From a bacterium (GTDB lineage Bacteria > Vulcanimicrobiota > Vulcanimicrobiia > Vulcanimicrobiales > Vulcanimicrobiaceae): a stretch of 5,079 bases of DNA. This document shows positions 1-5,079 of this stretch, piece by piece. The notes beneath the pieces are model-generated. The model saw only the letters and a list, made by a program, of their open reading frames with translations. It did not search any database and was not told the origin of the DNA. A program made the position numbers and the translations under genes. The DNA lies in contig JAKBCP010000090.1 in NCBI GenBank assembly GCA_021807645.1, positions 1 through 5,079 on the forward strand, in the 5' to 3' direction. Each line of letters starts with the position of its first letter. Position 1 is the stretch's first letter.

Positions 1-1
1 G

Positions 2-721
2 CGCGTAAAGATCATCGGCGTCGATCGTGACGGCGCGTTTGCCGAGTATATCTCGATGCCCGAATACAACGTGTGGCCGCTCGACCCCGCGATCCCCGAT
101 GAGTTCGCGGCCGTCTTCGATCCGCTCGGCAACGCCGTGCATACGGTGATGGCCGCCGACGTAAGCACCAAGAGCGTGGCGATAACCGGTGTCGGCTCGA
201 TCGGGCTCATGGCGATTCCGGTCGCGCGCGCGGCCGGCGCGGCGAGCGTCTACGCCTTCGATGTCAATCCGGCCAAGCTCGAGCTGGCAAAACGGCTCGG
301 GGCCGACGCGGTCTTCGATTCTCGCAGTAGCGGCTTGGTTGAAGAGATGAAGGCGCGCACCGGCGGCAACGGCGTCGACGTATTGCTCGAAATGTCGGGG
401 AGCGGTGCGGCGATCGATATGGGCTTGCAGATGGTTCGCAACGGTGGGCGCGCGGCGCTGCTCGGTATCCCCTCCGACAGCATCAACATCAATCTTGCCG
501 AGCGCATAATTTTCAAGGGCCTCACCGTGCTGGGCATCAACGGCCGTCGAATGTTCGAGACGTGGTATCAGACCCAAGCGCTGGTGAAGAGCGGGCGCGT
601 CGATCTCCGGCCCATCATCACCCACGTGTTGCCGTTCGAAGAGTACGACCGCGCATTTGAACTCATGCACAGCGGCGAGGCCGCAAAAATCGTTCTCGAT
701 CTCACCGGAGGAAAGAAATGA
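2..721 (+). CDS. tdh: L-threonine 3-dehydrogenase, C-terminal part (5' end outside window)
   Basis: Zinc-dependent medium-chain dehydrogenase that oxidises L-threonine to 2-amino-3-ketobutyrate with NAD+ in the cytoplasm. The open frame runs in from the window edge at base 2, and an internal ATG at 56 is not the true start. About 239 residues are present against about 341 in the E. coli enzyme. The missing N-terminal third would carry the catalytic and structural zinc ligands, so they cannot be checked. Visible landmarks match Tdh closely: FAEY near the edge, FDPLGNAVHT (bases 116-145), the Rossmann glycine motif GVGSIG (188-205), an Asp ending the second strand in YAFDV (about 260) that fits NAD+ preference, LEMSG, LLGIP, and the family signature MFETWY followed by PIITH. 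The last residues overlap the kbl start by ATGA, and the kbl ribosome binding site lies inside this gene. Identification is confident; the enzyme class rests on the overall match to Tdh rather than on zinc residues. Confidence 0.95.
   Translation, partial: RVKIIGVDRDGAFAEYISMPEYNVWPLDPAIPDEFAAVFDPLGNAVHTVMAADVSTKSVAITGVGSIGLMAIPVARAAGAASVYAFDVNPAKLELAKRLGADAVFDSRSSGLVEEMKARTGGNGVDVLLEMSGSGAAIDMGLQMVRNGGRAALLGIPSDSININLAERIIFKGLTVLGINGRRMFETWYQTQALVKSGRVDLRPIITHVLPFEEYDRAFELMHSGEAAKIVLDLTGGKK
707..711 (+). promoter_or_regulatory. Shine-Dalgarno sequence of kbl
   Basis: GGAGG lies six bases before the ATG at 718, inside the last codons of tdh. It is the only strong Shine-Dalgarno match ahead of any gene start in this window, and it fixes the kbl start. 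Confidence 0.85.
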
Positions 722-1914
722 ACGCCGCTTTCGATGCTGCGCTCCAGAAAGAACTCGACGCGCTCAAGGCGGCGGGCACCTACAAACATCTTCGCCATAT
801 CACGTCGCCGATGGCGCCGAGCGTCCACATGGAAGAAGCGGGCGACGTCATCGTCCTCTCGTCCAATAATTATCTGGGGCTCTCCGACGAGCCCTCGGTG
901 ATCGCGGCCGGGAAAGCGGGCCTCGACCATTACGGTGCGGGAACCGCATCGGTGCGGTTCATTTGCGGGACCTTCGATATCCATCGCCGATTGGAGGAGC
1001 GCATCGCGGGCTTTCTCGGCACCGAGGCGGCGCTCACGTACGTCTCGTGCTGGAACGCGAATACCGGGCTTTTCGCAACGATCTGCGGCGAAGGGTCGGC
1101 GATTATCTCCGATGAGCTGAACCACGCATCGATCATCGACGGCGTGCGCCTGGCAAGCAAGGCGAAGCGCAGCGTGTACAAACACGGCGACATGGCCGAT
1201 CTCGAAGCGAAGCTGCAGGCAGCGCACGGCTGCGCGCCGATTCTCGTCGTTACCGACGGCGTCTTTTCGATGGAGGGTTCGGTCGCCGATCTTCCGGCGA
1301 TCGTGGCCCTCTGCAAAAAGTATGGAGCGGTTAGCGTCGTCGACGATTCGCACGGCACCGGTGTGATGGGAGCGACCGGTCGAGGAACGATCGAACACTT
1401 CGGCTTGACCGGGGAGATCGATATCATCACCGGGACGCTCGGAAAAGCACTCGGCGGCGCGGCCGGCGGTTTCGTCGCCGGAAGCCATGCATTGGTCGAT
1501 ATGTTGATCCAGCGCTCGCGCCCGCAGCTCTTTTCCAACGCATTGCCGGCGACGGTCGCGTGTAGCGCGCTCGCGGCGATCGATTTTCTCGACGCACACC
1601 CCGAGCGCGTGCGCGCGCTTCGGGAGAACGTCACCTATTTCCGCGCCGGGCTCGAGCGGATCGGCCTGAAGCCGCTGCCGGGGCCGAGTGCGATCGTGCC
1701 GATCATCGTCGGTGAAACGGCGTTTGCGATTTCGATGAGCGACAAGCTGCTCGCACGCGGCGTCTTCGTAACCGGCTTCGGCTTCCCCGTCGTACCCGAG
1801 GGGACGGCGCGGATACGCACGCAACTCTGCGCGACGTTAACGCGCAAGGAGATGGATCGCGCGCTCGATGCGTTCGCCGCGGTAGCAAAAGAAGTCGGGT
1901 TGGTGGCGGCATGA
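718..1914 (+). CDS. kbl: Glycine C-acetyltransferase (2-amino-3-ketobutyrate CoA ligase)
   Basis: PLP enzyme of the alpha-oxoamine synthase family (fold type I). It cleaves 2-amino-3-ketobutyrate with CoA to glycine and acetyl-CoA, the step after Tdh. At 398 residues it equals the E. coli enzyme in length. The PLP lysine is K243 in TGTLGKALGG. VVDDSHGTG supplies the cofactor aspartate D209 and H212, and LNHASIIDG contains the ring-stacking H136. SNNYLGL near residues 49-55, ASVRFICGT (77-85), RSRPQLFSNALP (267-277) and RIRTQ (365-369) are also as in Kbl. The relatives BioF, HemA and serine palmitoyltransferase share the core, but the adjacent tdh and the close match along the whole length favour Kbl. 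The start is fixed by GGAGG six bases upstream and by the ATGA overlap with tdh. The stop overlaps the next ATG in the same way, so the three genes are probably one translationally coupled operon. No residue looks defective. Confidence 0.97.
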   Translation: MNAAFDAALQKELDALKAAGTYKHLRHITSPMAPSVHMEEAGDVIVLSSNNYLGLSDEPSVIAAGKAGLDHYGAGTASVRFICGTFDIHRRLEERIAGFLGTEAALTYVSCWNANTGLFATICGEGSAIISDELNHASIIDGVRLASKAKRSVYKHGDMADLEAKLQAAHGCAPILVVTDGVFSMEGSVADLPAIVALCKKYGAVSVVDDSHGTGVMGATGRGTIEHFGLTGEIDIITGTLGKALGGAAGGFVAGSHALVDMLIQRSRPQLFSNALPATVACSALAAIDFLDAHPERVRALRENVTYFRAGLERIGLKPLPGPSAIVPIIVGETAFAISMSDKLLARGVFVTGFGFPVVPEGTARIRTQLCATLTRKEMDRALDAFAAVAKEVGLVAA

Positions 1915-3020
1915 TGCGCGCGGTATTGCTCGCTGCTGCGCTTGCGAGCCCATCGCCCGCGCCGATTCCGAGTGCCTCGCCGGTCGCGACGCTCGCCCCC
2001 GCTCCCGTAGCGACGGCTGCCGCGCTCGCCGCTCCCGCCGTTGCAACCTCGCCGCAAGCGACGATGCAGCCGATCTCGGCGTTTATGAAGGTGCCCAAGG
2101 GCTGGACGCTCGACCGTCGCGTTCGCGTGCTCTCGGCGGTCGAACAGATCCGCTTTCAAGCGATGAAGCCCTACGCCGGCGGGATGGAATCGATCAACGT
2201 GACGGAATCCGATGCACCGGTTACCGGAACGCTTTCCGGCAACGTTCAGAAGGCGATTGGACTACTCGGCCATTTTGGAACGAAGTTTCATTTGATATCG
2301 AGCCGAGCGAGTTTCGTCTGCGCCGGTACGCGCCCGGCTTGGAGGTTGCATTATCGACTCGATATCGGTTCGATGCACCTCTTTACGCTGCAATATATCG
2401 CGCAAGCGCCGCACGGGGCGTTCGACGCCGTAACCTATATGCGCACCGGTGGAAGCGCCGTCGACCCCGAGGCCTTGGCCGCTCTCGGCACGTTCTGCCC
2501 GCAAGATTTCGTTGCTCCGCCCGCCACACCGTTGATGAACGTTATGCCGGGGTTGCGAGCTCCGCTTCCGGTCGGCTGGACGGCGGCGGCAACGGGAGAT
2601 GGATTGATGCCGGGCTCGCACGTGCTCGGATCGGCTTCGAAAAAACTTCCCGACGGGACGATGGAATCGTATCTCGTCGCCGTGACGCCGCTGCAAAAAT
2701 ACGGCGACGTCTCCGGGAAACCGGTGTCGCTCGCAACAGTGGCTCAAGAGGCGAGCATGGTCATGCTAAAGTTCTTCGCCCACTCGACACTTGTTTCGTC
2801 GGCGAAAGTCCTCGGCTGCGGCGGAAGTGATTCGCAGTGGCAGTTCGAGATTCGGACGCCGATGTTTTTTCTCATCGAGCGGCTCGCTCAGAAGCAGGGC
2901 CAACTCGTCGCGGTCGTCTACGGTCGTCCCGTTGCGATGGCCCAACCCGATCCGGTCGCCCAGACGGCGCTCGATGCACTCTGTCCGTCGTCATCGGTCG
3001 CGTCGATCGAGCAGCCGTAG
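1911..3020 (+). CDS. Secreted protein with two tandem copies of an unrecognised domain
   Basis: I do not recognise the family. The 369-residue product starts with a short hydrophobic segment (AVLLAAALA, residues 4-12) that could be a signal peptide with cleavage near A12. A Pro/Ala/Ser-rich linker follows to about residue 50. The rest is two diverged copies of one domain, residues 61-197 and 219-359. They share, in order, P-x-GWT, MES, L-[IV]-SS, a Cys nine residues later, a Trp seven after that, Y-x-R, DP, and a final CP with the DP-to-Cys distance identical (11). The Cys pairs C137/C196 and C303/C358 could form one disulfide per copy, which fits export. The ATG at 1911 overlaps the kbl stop by ATGA; a second ATG at 1914 is in frame. 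There is no clear Shine-Dalgarno sequence, so translation probably relies on ribosomes finishing kbl. The third-position GC bias resembles the neighbours. Location outside the cytoplasm is inferred; function is unknown. Confidence 0.88.
   Translation: MMRAVLLAAALASPSPAPIPSASPVATLAPAPVATAAALAAPAVATSPQATMQPISAFMKVPKGWTLDRRVRVLSAVEQIRFQAMKPYAGGMESINVTESDAPVTGTLSGNVQKAIGLLGHFGTKFHLISSRASFVCAGTRPAWRLHYRLDIGSMHLFTLQYIAQAPHGAFDAVTYMRTGGSAVDPEALAALGTFCPQDFVAPPATPLMNVMPGLRAPLPVGWTAAATGDGLMPGSHVLGSASKKLPDGTMESYLVAVTPLQKYGDVSGKPVSLATVAQEASMVMLKFFAHSTLVSSAKVLGCGGSDSQWQFEIRTPMFFLIERLAQKQGQLVAVVYGRPVAMAQPDPVAQTALDALCPSSSVASIEQP
2091..2501 (+). repeat. First copy of the duplicated protein domain
   Basis: Encodes residues 61-197 of the secreted protein. 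Key residues are GWT (64-66), MES (92-94), LISS (128-131), C137, W144, Y176 in YMR, D185-P186 and C196-P197. The match to the second copy is at protein level; no DNA-level repeat is apparent, which implies an old duplication. Confidence 0.65.
2565..2987 (+). repeat. Second copy of the duplicated protein domain
   Basis: Encodes residues 219-359 of the secreted protein. Key residues are GWT (222-224), MES (251-253), LVSS (294-297), C303, W310, Y337 in YGR, D347-P348 and C358-P359. Spacings match the first copy within a few residues: Trp to Met of MES is 28 against 27, the LxSS Leu to Cys is 9 in both, Cys to Trp is 7 in both, and the Asp of DP to the last Cys is 11 in both. Confidence 0.65.
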
Positions 3021-3075
3021 AGTGCCGTGGGAGGTCCGCTCGTCGCCTTGCTTACCTGCGTCGGGTCTCTACGCG

Positions 3076-3081
3076 CATAAT
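3076..3081 (+). promoter_or_regulatory. Possible -10 element ahead of the lipoprotein gene
   Basis: CATAAT sits 14 bases before the ATG at 3096, in the 75-base gap after the upstream operon. The best -35 candidate, TTACCT at 3052-3057 with an 18-base spacer, is poor. If real, the leader would be only about 8 bases, which would fit the lack of a Shine-Dalgarno sequence. This is a weak call from a short motif. Confidence 0.2.
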
Positions 3082-3095
3082 TCGATGGCAACACC

Positions 3096-3488
3096 ATGAA
3101 CCGTTTCCGGATTCCCGTGCGCTTATCGACGTATGCGGCATTGATTGTGGCGCTTCTGCCGGCGGCCGGCTGCGGAGGCCCGGCCACGGGGTCGTGCCAA
3201 CTTCCCGGCATAGCACCGCGCCTTGCCGGGACGCCGATACCGCCTCAGCCGATCCCTGCAGGTGCGGGTGTTACGACTGCCGCCACGGTGATCGTGAAGG
3301 TTGTCCTTGATTCGAGCGGTATCGTCACCTCCGCATCCGTCGCCGCGAGTTCGCAAAATAGCATCATCGATGCGACGGCGCTCTCGCTCGTGCAACAATC
3401 GAAATTTCTCCCGGGTTTAGCCGGATGCGGTAATGGATCCGCGCCAAACACCACGACCGTGAGCGTCTCGTTCAGCCCGACTATTTAG
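3096..3488 (+). CDS. Predicted lipoprotein with a TonB C-terminal-like domain
   Basis: The 130-residue product begins with positive residues (R3, R5, R9), a hydrophobic stretch (about 12-22) and AAGC ending at C26, a lipobox-like site, although the usual Leu at -3 is Ala. A Pro/Gly-rich linker follows. Residues about 62-128 resemble the TonB C-terminal fold: alternating hydrophobics in TVIVKVVLDSSGIV, then ASS, an IIDATALSLV helix, KFLPG, a Gly/Asn turn, and a final VSVSFSP strand. In TonB that domain contacts outer-membrane receptors, but here there is no TonB-type N-terminal transmembrane anchor with a long periplasmic spacer. A role in energising transport is therefore unlikely without partners. 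C34 and C111 could form a disulfide in the mature protein. There is no Shine-Dalgarno match before the ATG. The gene lies 75 bases after the operon end and may be transcribed alone. The domain call is by pattern only, and the function is unknown. Confidence 0.75.
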   Translation: MNRFRIPVRLSTYAALIVALLPAAGCGGPATGSCQLPGIAPRLAGTPIPPQPIPAGAGVTTAATVIVKVVLDSSGIVTSASVAASSQNSIIDATALSLVQQSKFLPGLAGCGNGSAPNTTTVSVSFSPTI

Positions 3489-3664
3489 CGCGGATTCTTT
3501 TGGGAAGTCGTTGGTTCTCGATCGGTGCTCTCGATCTCGCGACTTTCGCGTGGCGTGGGGCTACGCACCGGGGCGTTCCCTCGCACGCCGGCTTCAATAG
3601 CGATGGCATCACCGTGCTTCGCCTCCAATCTCGTTCGTGACTGGAAGCAGGGGTCGAAAACGAG

Positions 3665-3696
3665 AAGTCCCCTCGTGGATGACCACCAGGGGACTT
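3665..3696 (-). terminator. Terminator-like hairpin downstream of tRNA-fMet
   Basis: AAGTCCCCT (3665-3673) and AGGGGACTT (3688-3696) pair perfectly over nine bases. The loop can extend the stem with GTGG/CCAC after one mismatch. On the minus strand it begins two bases beyond the tRNA CCA end. A short T run (four T, bases 3660-3657) follows after a four-base gap, so the U-tract is weak. The position suggests tRNA termination or a 3' processing boundary. On the plus strand there is no T-tract. Confidence 0.65.
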
Positions 3697-3698
3697 AA

Positions 3699-3775
<77 letters not shown>

Positions 3776-3789
3776 CCGGAACTCCATGG

Positions 3790-3798
3790 ATTCTAGCA
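3790..3798 (-). promoter_or_regulatory. Probable extended -10 promoter of tRNA-fMet
   Basis: Read on the minus strand this is TGC followed by TAGAAT, matching an extended -10 (TGn plus a -10 hexamer with five of six consensus bases). It ends 14 bases before the tRNA 5' end, leaving a leader of about seven to eight bases. No good -35 is present at 16-18 bases spacing, which an extended -10 can tolerate. It overlaps TAGCAT (3794-3799), a possible plus-strand -10 for the divergent deaminase gene. Confidence 0.5.
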
Positions 3799-3815
3799 TA
3801 TCGTAGCGAACCCTT

Positions 3816-4880
3816 GTGCGACCGATGTTGGAGTTCGAACCGCAAGAATCGCTCGTCGCGCGCATCGCGGCGCTGCCGAAGATCCACCTGCACTGCCACC
3901 TCGAGGGAACGCTGCGTGAGAGCACCTTCCTCGAACTCACCGAACGCGATGGCCTGCCGACGCGCTACCGCCCGGGTGCGGCAGCCGAGGAAGAAGATCG
4001 CTCGCCGCGTGAGCCCGGGCAAGTCTATGCGTTCGCCGATTTTTCCGAGTTTCTGCTGCTCTTTGCCGCCGTCTCGCGCGCCCTCTCTCGTCCCGAAGAT
4101 TATGCGCGTCTCGCCGAGGAGTTCGCCGCCGATGCGCTGCGGCGCGGCGTCGCCTACGGCGAACTCTTTATCTCGCCCTCGGTCTGGCGCTTCTTTCACC
4201 CCGAACTCGACCTCCGCGCCTGCACGGAAGCGATCTACGAGGTCTTCGCCCGCATCGAACGCAGCCACGGGGTCGCCTTCCGCACCATCGTCGATCTCAC
4301 GCGCAACTTCGGCGCGGCCGGCGCGCTCGAGACCGCTCGCTTTGCTGCGTCGGCGACCGAACTCGGGGTGATCGGTATCGGGCTCGGCGGCGACGAAGCA
4401 CGCTTCCCGCCCGAGCTCTTTACCGACGCCTTCGCCTTCGCGCGCTCCGAGGGTTTGCATGCGGTCGTCCACGCAGGCGAAGCGGCGGGCGCCCAGAGCG
4501 TGCGCGCGGCGGTCGAGCAGCTCCGGGCCGAGCGCATCGGGCACGGGATTCGCGCCGTTGAAGACCCGGCGGTGGTAGCCATGCTGCGCGAGCGGGAGAT
4601 CGTGCTCGAGGTCTGCCCGACCTCGAATCTGCGGACCGGGGTGGTCAGCGCGCTCGAAGCGCATCCACTTCCCGAACTGCTCGCGGCGGGGCTCCGGGTA
4701 ACGATCGACGACGACGACCCGGCGATCTTCGGCGCGCATATCGACGAAGAGTATCTTGCCCTCGCTCGGCTCGCCGGCGAGCCGGCCCTGCGCGCCTGCA
4801 TCGCCAACGCGATCGAGGCCTCGTTTGCTCCGCTCTCGCTAAAACGCTCGCTCGAAGAACGGCTGCGCTCCACGGAGTAA
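3816..4880 (+). CDS. add: Adenosine deaminase-family purine deaminase
   Basis: Metal-dependent amidohydrolase-fold enzyme that hydrolytically removes the 6-amino group of adenosine or a related purine. From the GTG start it has 354 residues, typical for the family. Active-site motifs occur in order: PKIHLHCHLEG with metal ligands H26 and H28; GLGGDE (189-194), the substrate-binding segment; HAGE with ligand H219 and catalytic E222; RIGHG with H243; CPTSNL (268-272 region); and DDDDPAIFG with D300 as ligand and D301 beside it. The start is uncertain: GTG at 3816 or ATG at 3825 (351 residues), neither with a Shine-Dalgarno sequence. The ATG is the more natural choice because conserved sequence begins after it. 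The GLGGDE and DDDDP forms differ from the AGDE and N-[TS]-DDP usual in classical adenosine deaminases. Adenine or aminodeoxyfutalosine (menaquinone pathway) are possible substrates. It is divergent from the tRNA gene and 27 bases ahead of a metal-regulator gene. Confidence 0.92.
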   Translation: MRPMLEFEPQESLVARIAALPKIHLHCHLEGTLRESTFLELTERDGLPTRYRPGAAAEEEDRSPREPGQVYAFADFSEFLLLFAAVSRALSRPEDYARLAEEFAADALRRGVAYGELFISPSVWRFFHPELDLRACTEAIYEVFARIERSHGVAFRTIVDLTRNFGAAGALETARFAASATELGVIGIGLGGDEARFPPELFTDAFAFARSEGLHAVVHAGEAAGAQSVRAAVEQLRAERIGHGIRAVEDPAVVAMLREREIVLEVCPTSNLRTGVVSALEAHPLPELLAAGLRVTIDDDDPAIFGAHIDEEYLALARLAGEPALRACIANAIEASFAPLSLKRSLEERLRSTE

Positions 4881-4907
4881 CGCGGGCGGCGTCGAAGCCA
4901 AGTCGCT

Positions 4908-5079
4908 ATGTCAGGGCACAGTCACTTCGCTGAATCGGTCGAGGAGTATCTCGAAGCGGTATACCGGCTCGAACGTGAGGGGGACGGTGTGAGCACCGGA
5001 GCGCTCGCCTCGTCGTTGGGGGTCGCCCCGGCCTCGGTCTCCGGCATGCTCAAAAAAAAGTGCGTACGCTGCAATTTCC
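4908..5079 (+). CDS. DtxR/MntR-family metal-dependent repressor, N-terminal part, frame broken at an A-run
   Basis: The first 50 residues match the N-terminal winged-helix region of iron- or manganese-responsive DtxR/MntR repressors: ESVEEYLEAVYRLE (helix 1), then GVSTGALASSLGVAPASVSGML, the helix-turn-helix that reads DNA. Such proteins bind Fe(II) or Mn(II) and repress metal-uptake or related genes. The start is forced: the in-frame stop of the preceding gene is at 4878-4880 and ATG 4908 is the only start codon after it. No Shine-Dalgarno sequence is visible. After M47-L48 there is a run of eight A (5052-5059). Beyond it the same frame reads CVRCNF, unlike the family, whereas the -1 frame reads VRTLQF, which fits the expected continuation better. 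This could be a sequence error at a contig end, a real frameshift mutation, or slippage. The metal-binding and dimer domains lie outside the window, so iron cannot be told from manganese. Confidence 0.8.
   Translation, partial: MSGHSHFAESVEEYLEAVYRLEREGDGVSTGALASSLGVAPASVSGMLKKKCVRCNF

Noticed and set aside
568..1824. Long open frame on the minus strand opposite kbl and the end of tdh.
   Set aside because: It is antisense to two confidently identified enzymes. Its composition is Arg-rich and typical of the reverse strand of GC-rich genes, with no recognisable domain.
2220..2243. Hairpin inside the secreted-protein gene: CCGGAA and TTCCGG around a four-base loop, extendable by GTT/AAC after one mismatch.
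   Set aside because: It lies within a well-supported coding frame, has no following T-tract, and the bases are explained by the encoded residues. A terminator or regulatory role has no further support.
3489..3664. Intergenic stretch with small inverted repeats such as GCGT/ACGC and GGCGT/ACGCC, examined as a possible small RNA or terminator for the lipoprotein gene.
   Set aside because: Stems are four to five bases, there is no T-tract, and such pairs are expected by chance in GC-rich DNA. No gene or attachment-site duplication of the tRNA end was seen.
4696..4725. Repeated GAC triplets near the deaminase end, considered as a short tandem repeat.
   Set aside because: They encode the DDDDP catalytic motif in frame and number only four units.

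Overview
This is a GC-rich, gene-dense bacterial window that starts inside one gene and ends inside another, so it is probably a fragment of a larger chromosome or a metagenomic contig. The initiator tRNA has bacterial hallmarks and an encoded CCA. A lipoprotein with a TonB C-terminal-like domain suggests a diderm. No gene here fixes the phylum. The overall style would fit a high-GC environmental lineage such as Candidatus Eremiobacterota, but that is only a weak impression.

Layout. Bases 2-3020 hold three plus-strand genes joined by two ATGA stop/start overlaps: the 3' part of tdh (threonine 3-dehydrogenase), a complete kbl (glycine C-acetyltransferase), and an unrecognised secreted protein of 369 residues built from two diverged copies of one domain. 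Bases 3096-3488 encode a small predicted lipoprotein with a TonB C-terminal-like domain. Bases 3489-3664 show no gene or convincing signal. A minus-strand initiator tRNA-fMet (3699-3775) follows, with a terminator-like hairpin at its 3' side (3665-3696) and an extended -10 promoter at its 5' side (3790-3798). Diverging from it on the plus strand is an adenosine deaminase-family gene (3816 or 3825 to 4880). After 27 bases comes the start of a DtxR/MntR-type metal-dependent repressor (4908 to the window end). Its reading frame appears to break at a run of eight A near the edge.

How the genes work together. Tdh oxidises L-threonine to 2-amino-3-ketobutyrate, and Kbl splits that with CoA into glycine and acetyl-CoA, so this pair is the standard threonine-to-glycine route. 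The downstream secreted two-domain protein is co-translated with them, but nothing in its sequence ties it to amino-acid metabolism. The deaminase belongs to purine salvage or possibly to the futalosine route to menaquinone. No defence system, mobile element, CRISPR array or integration scar was seen. The most unusual items are the duplicated-domain secreted protein in the tdh-kbl operon and the slippery A-run in the regulator gene.
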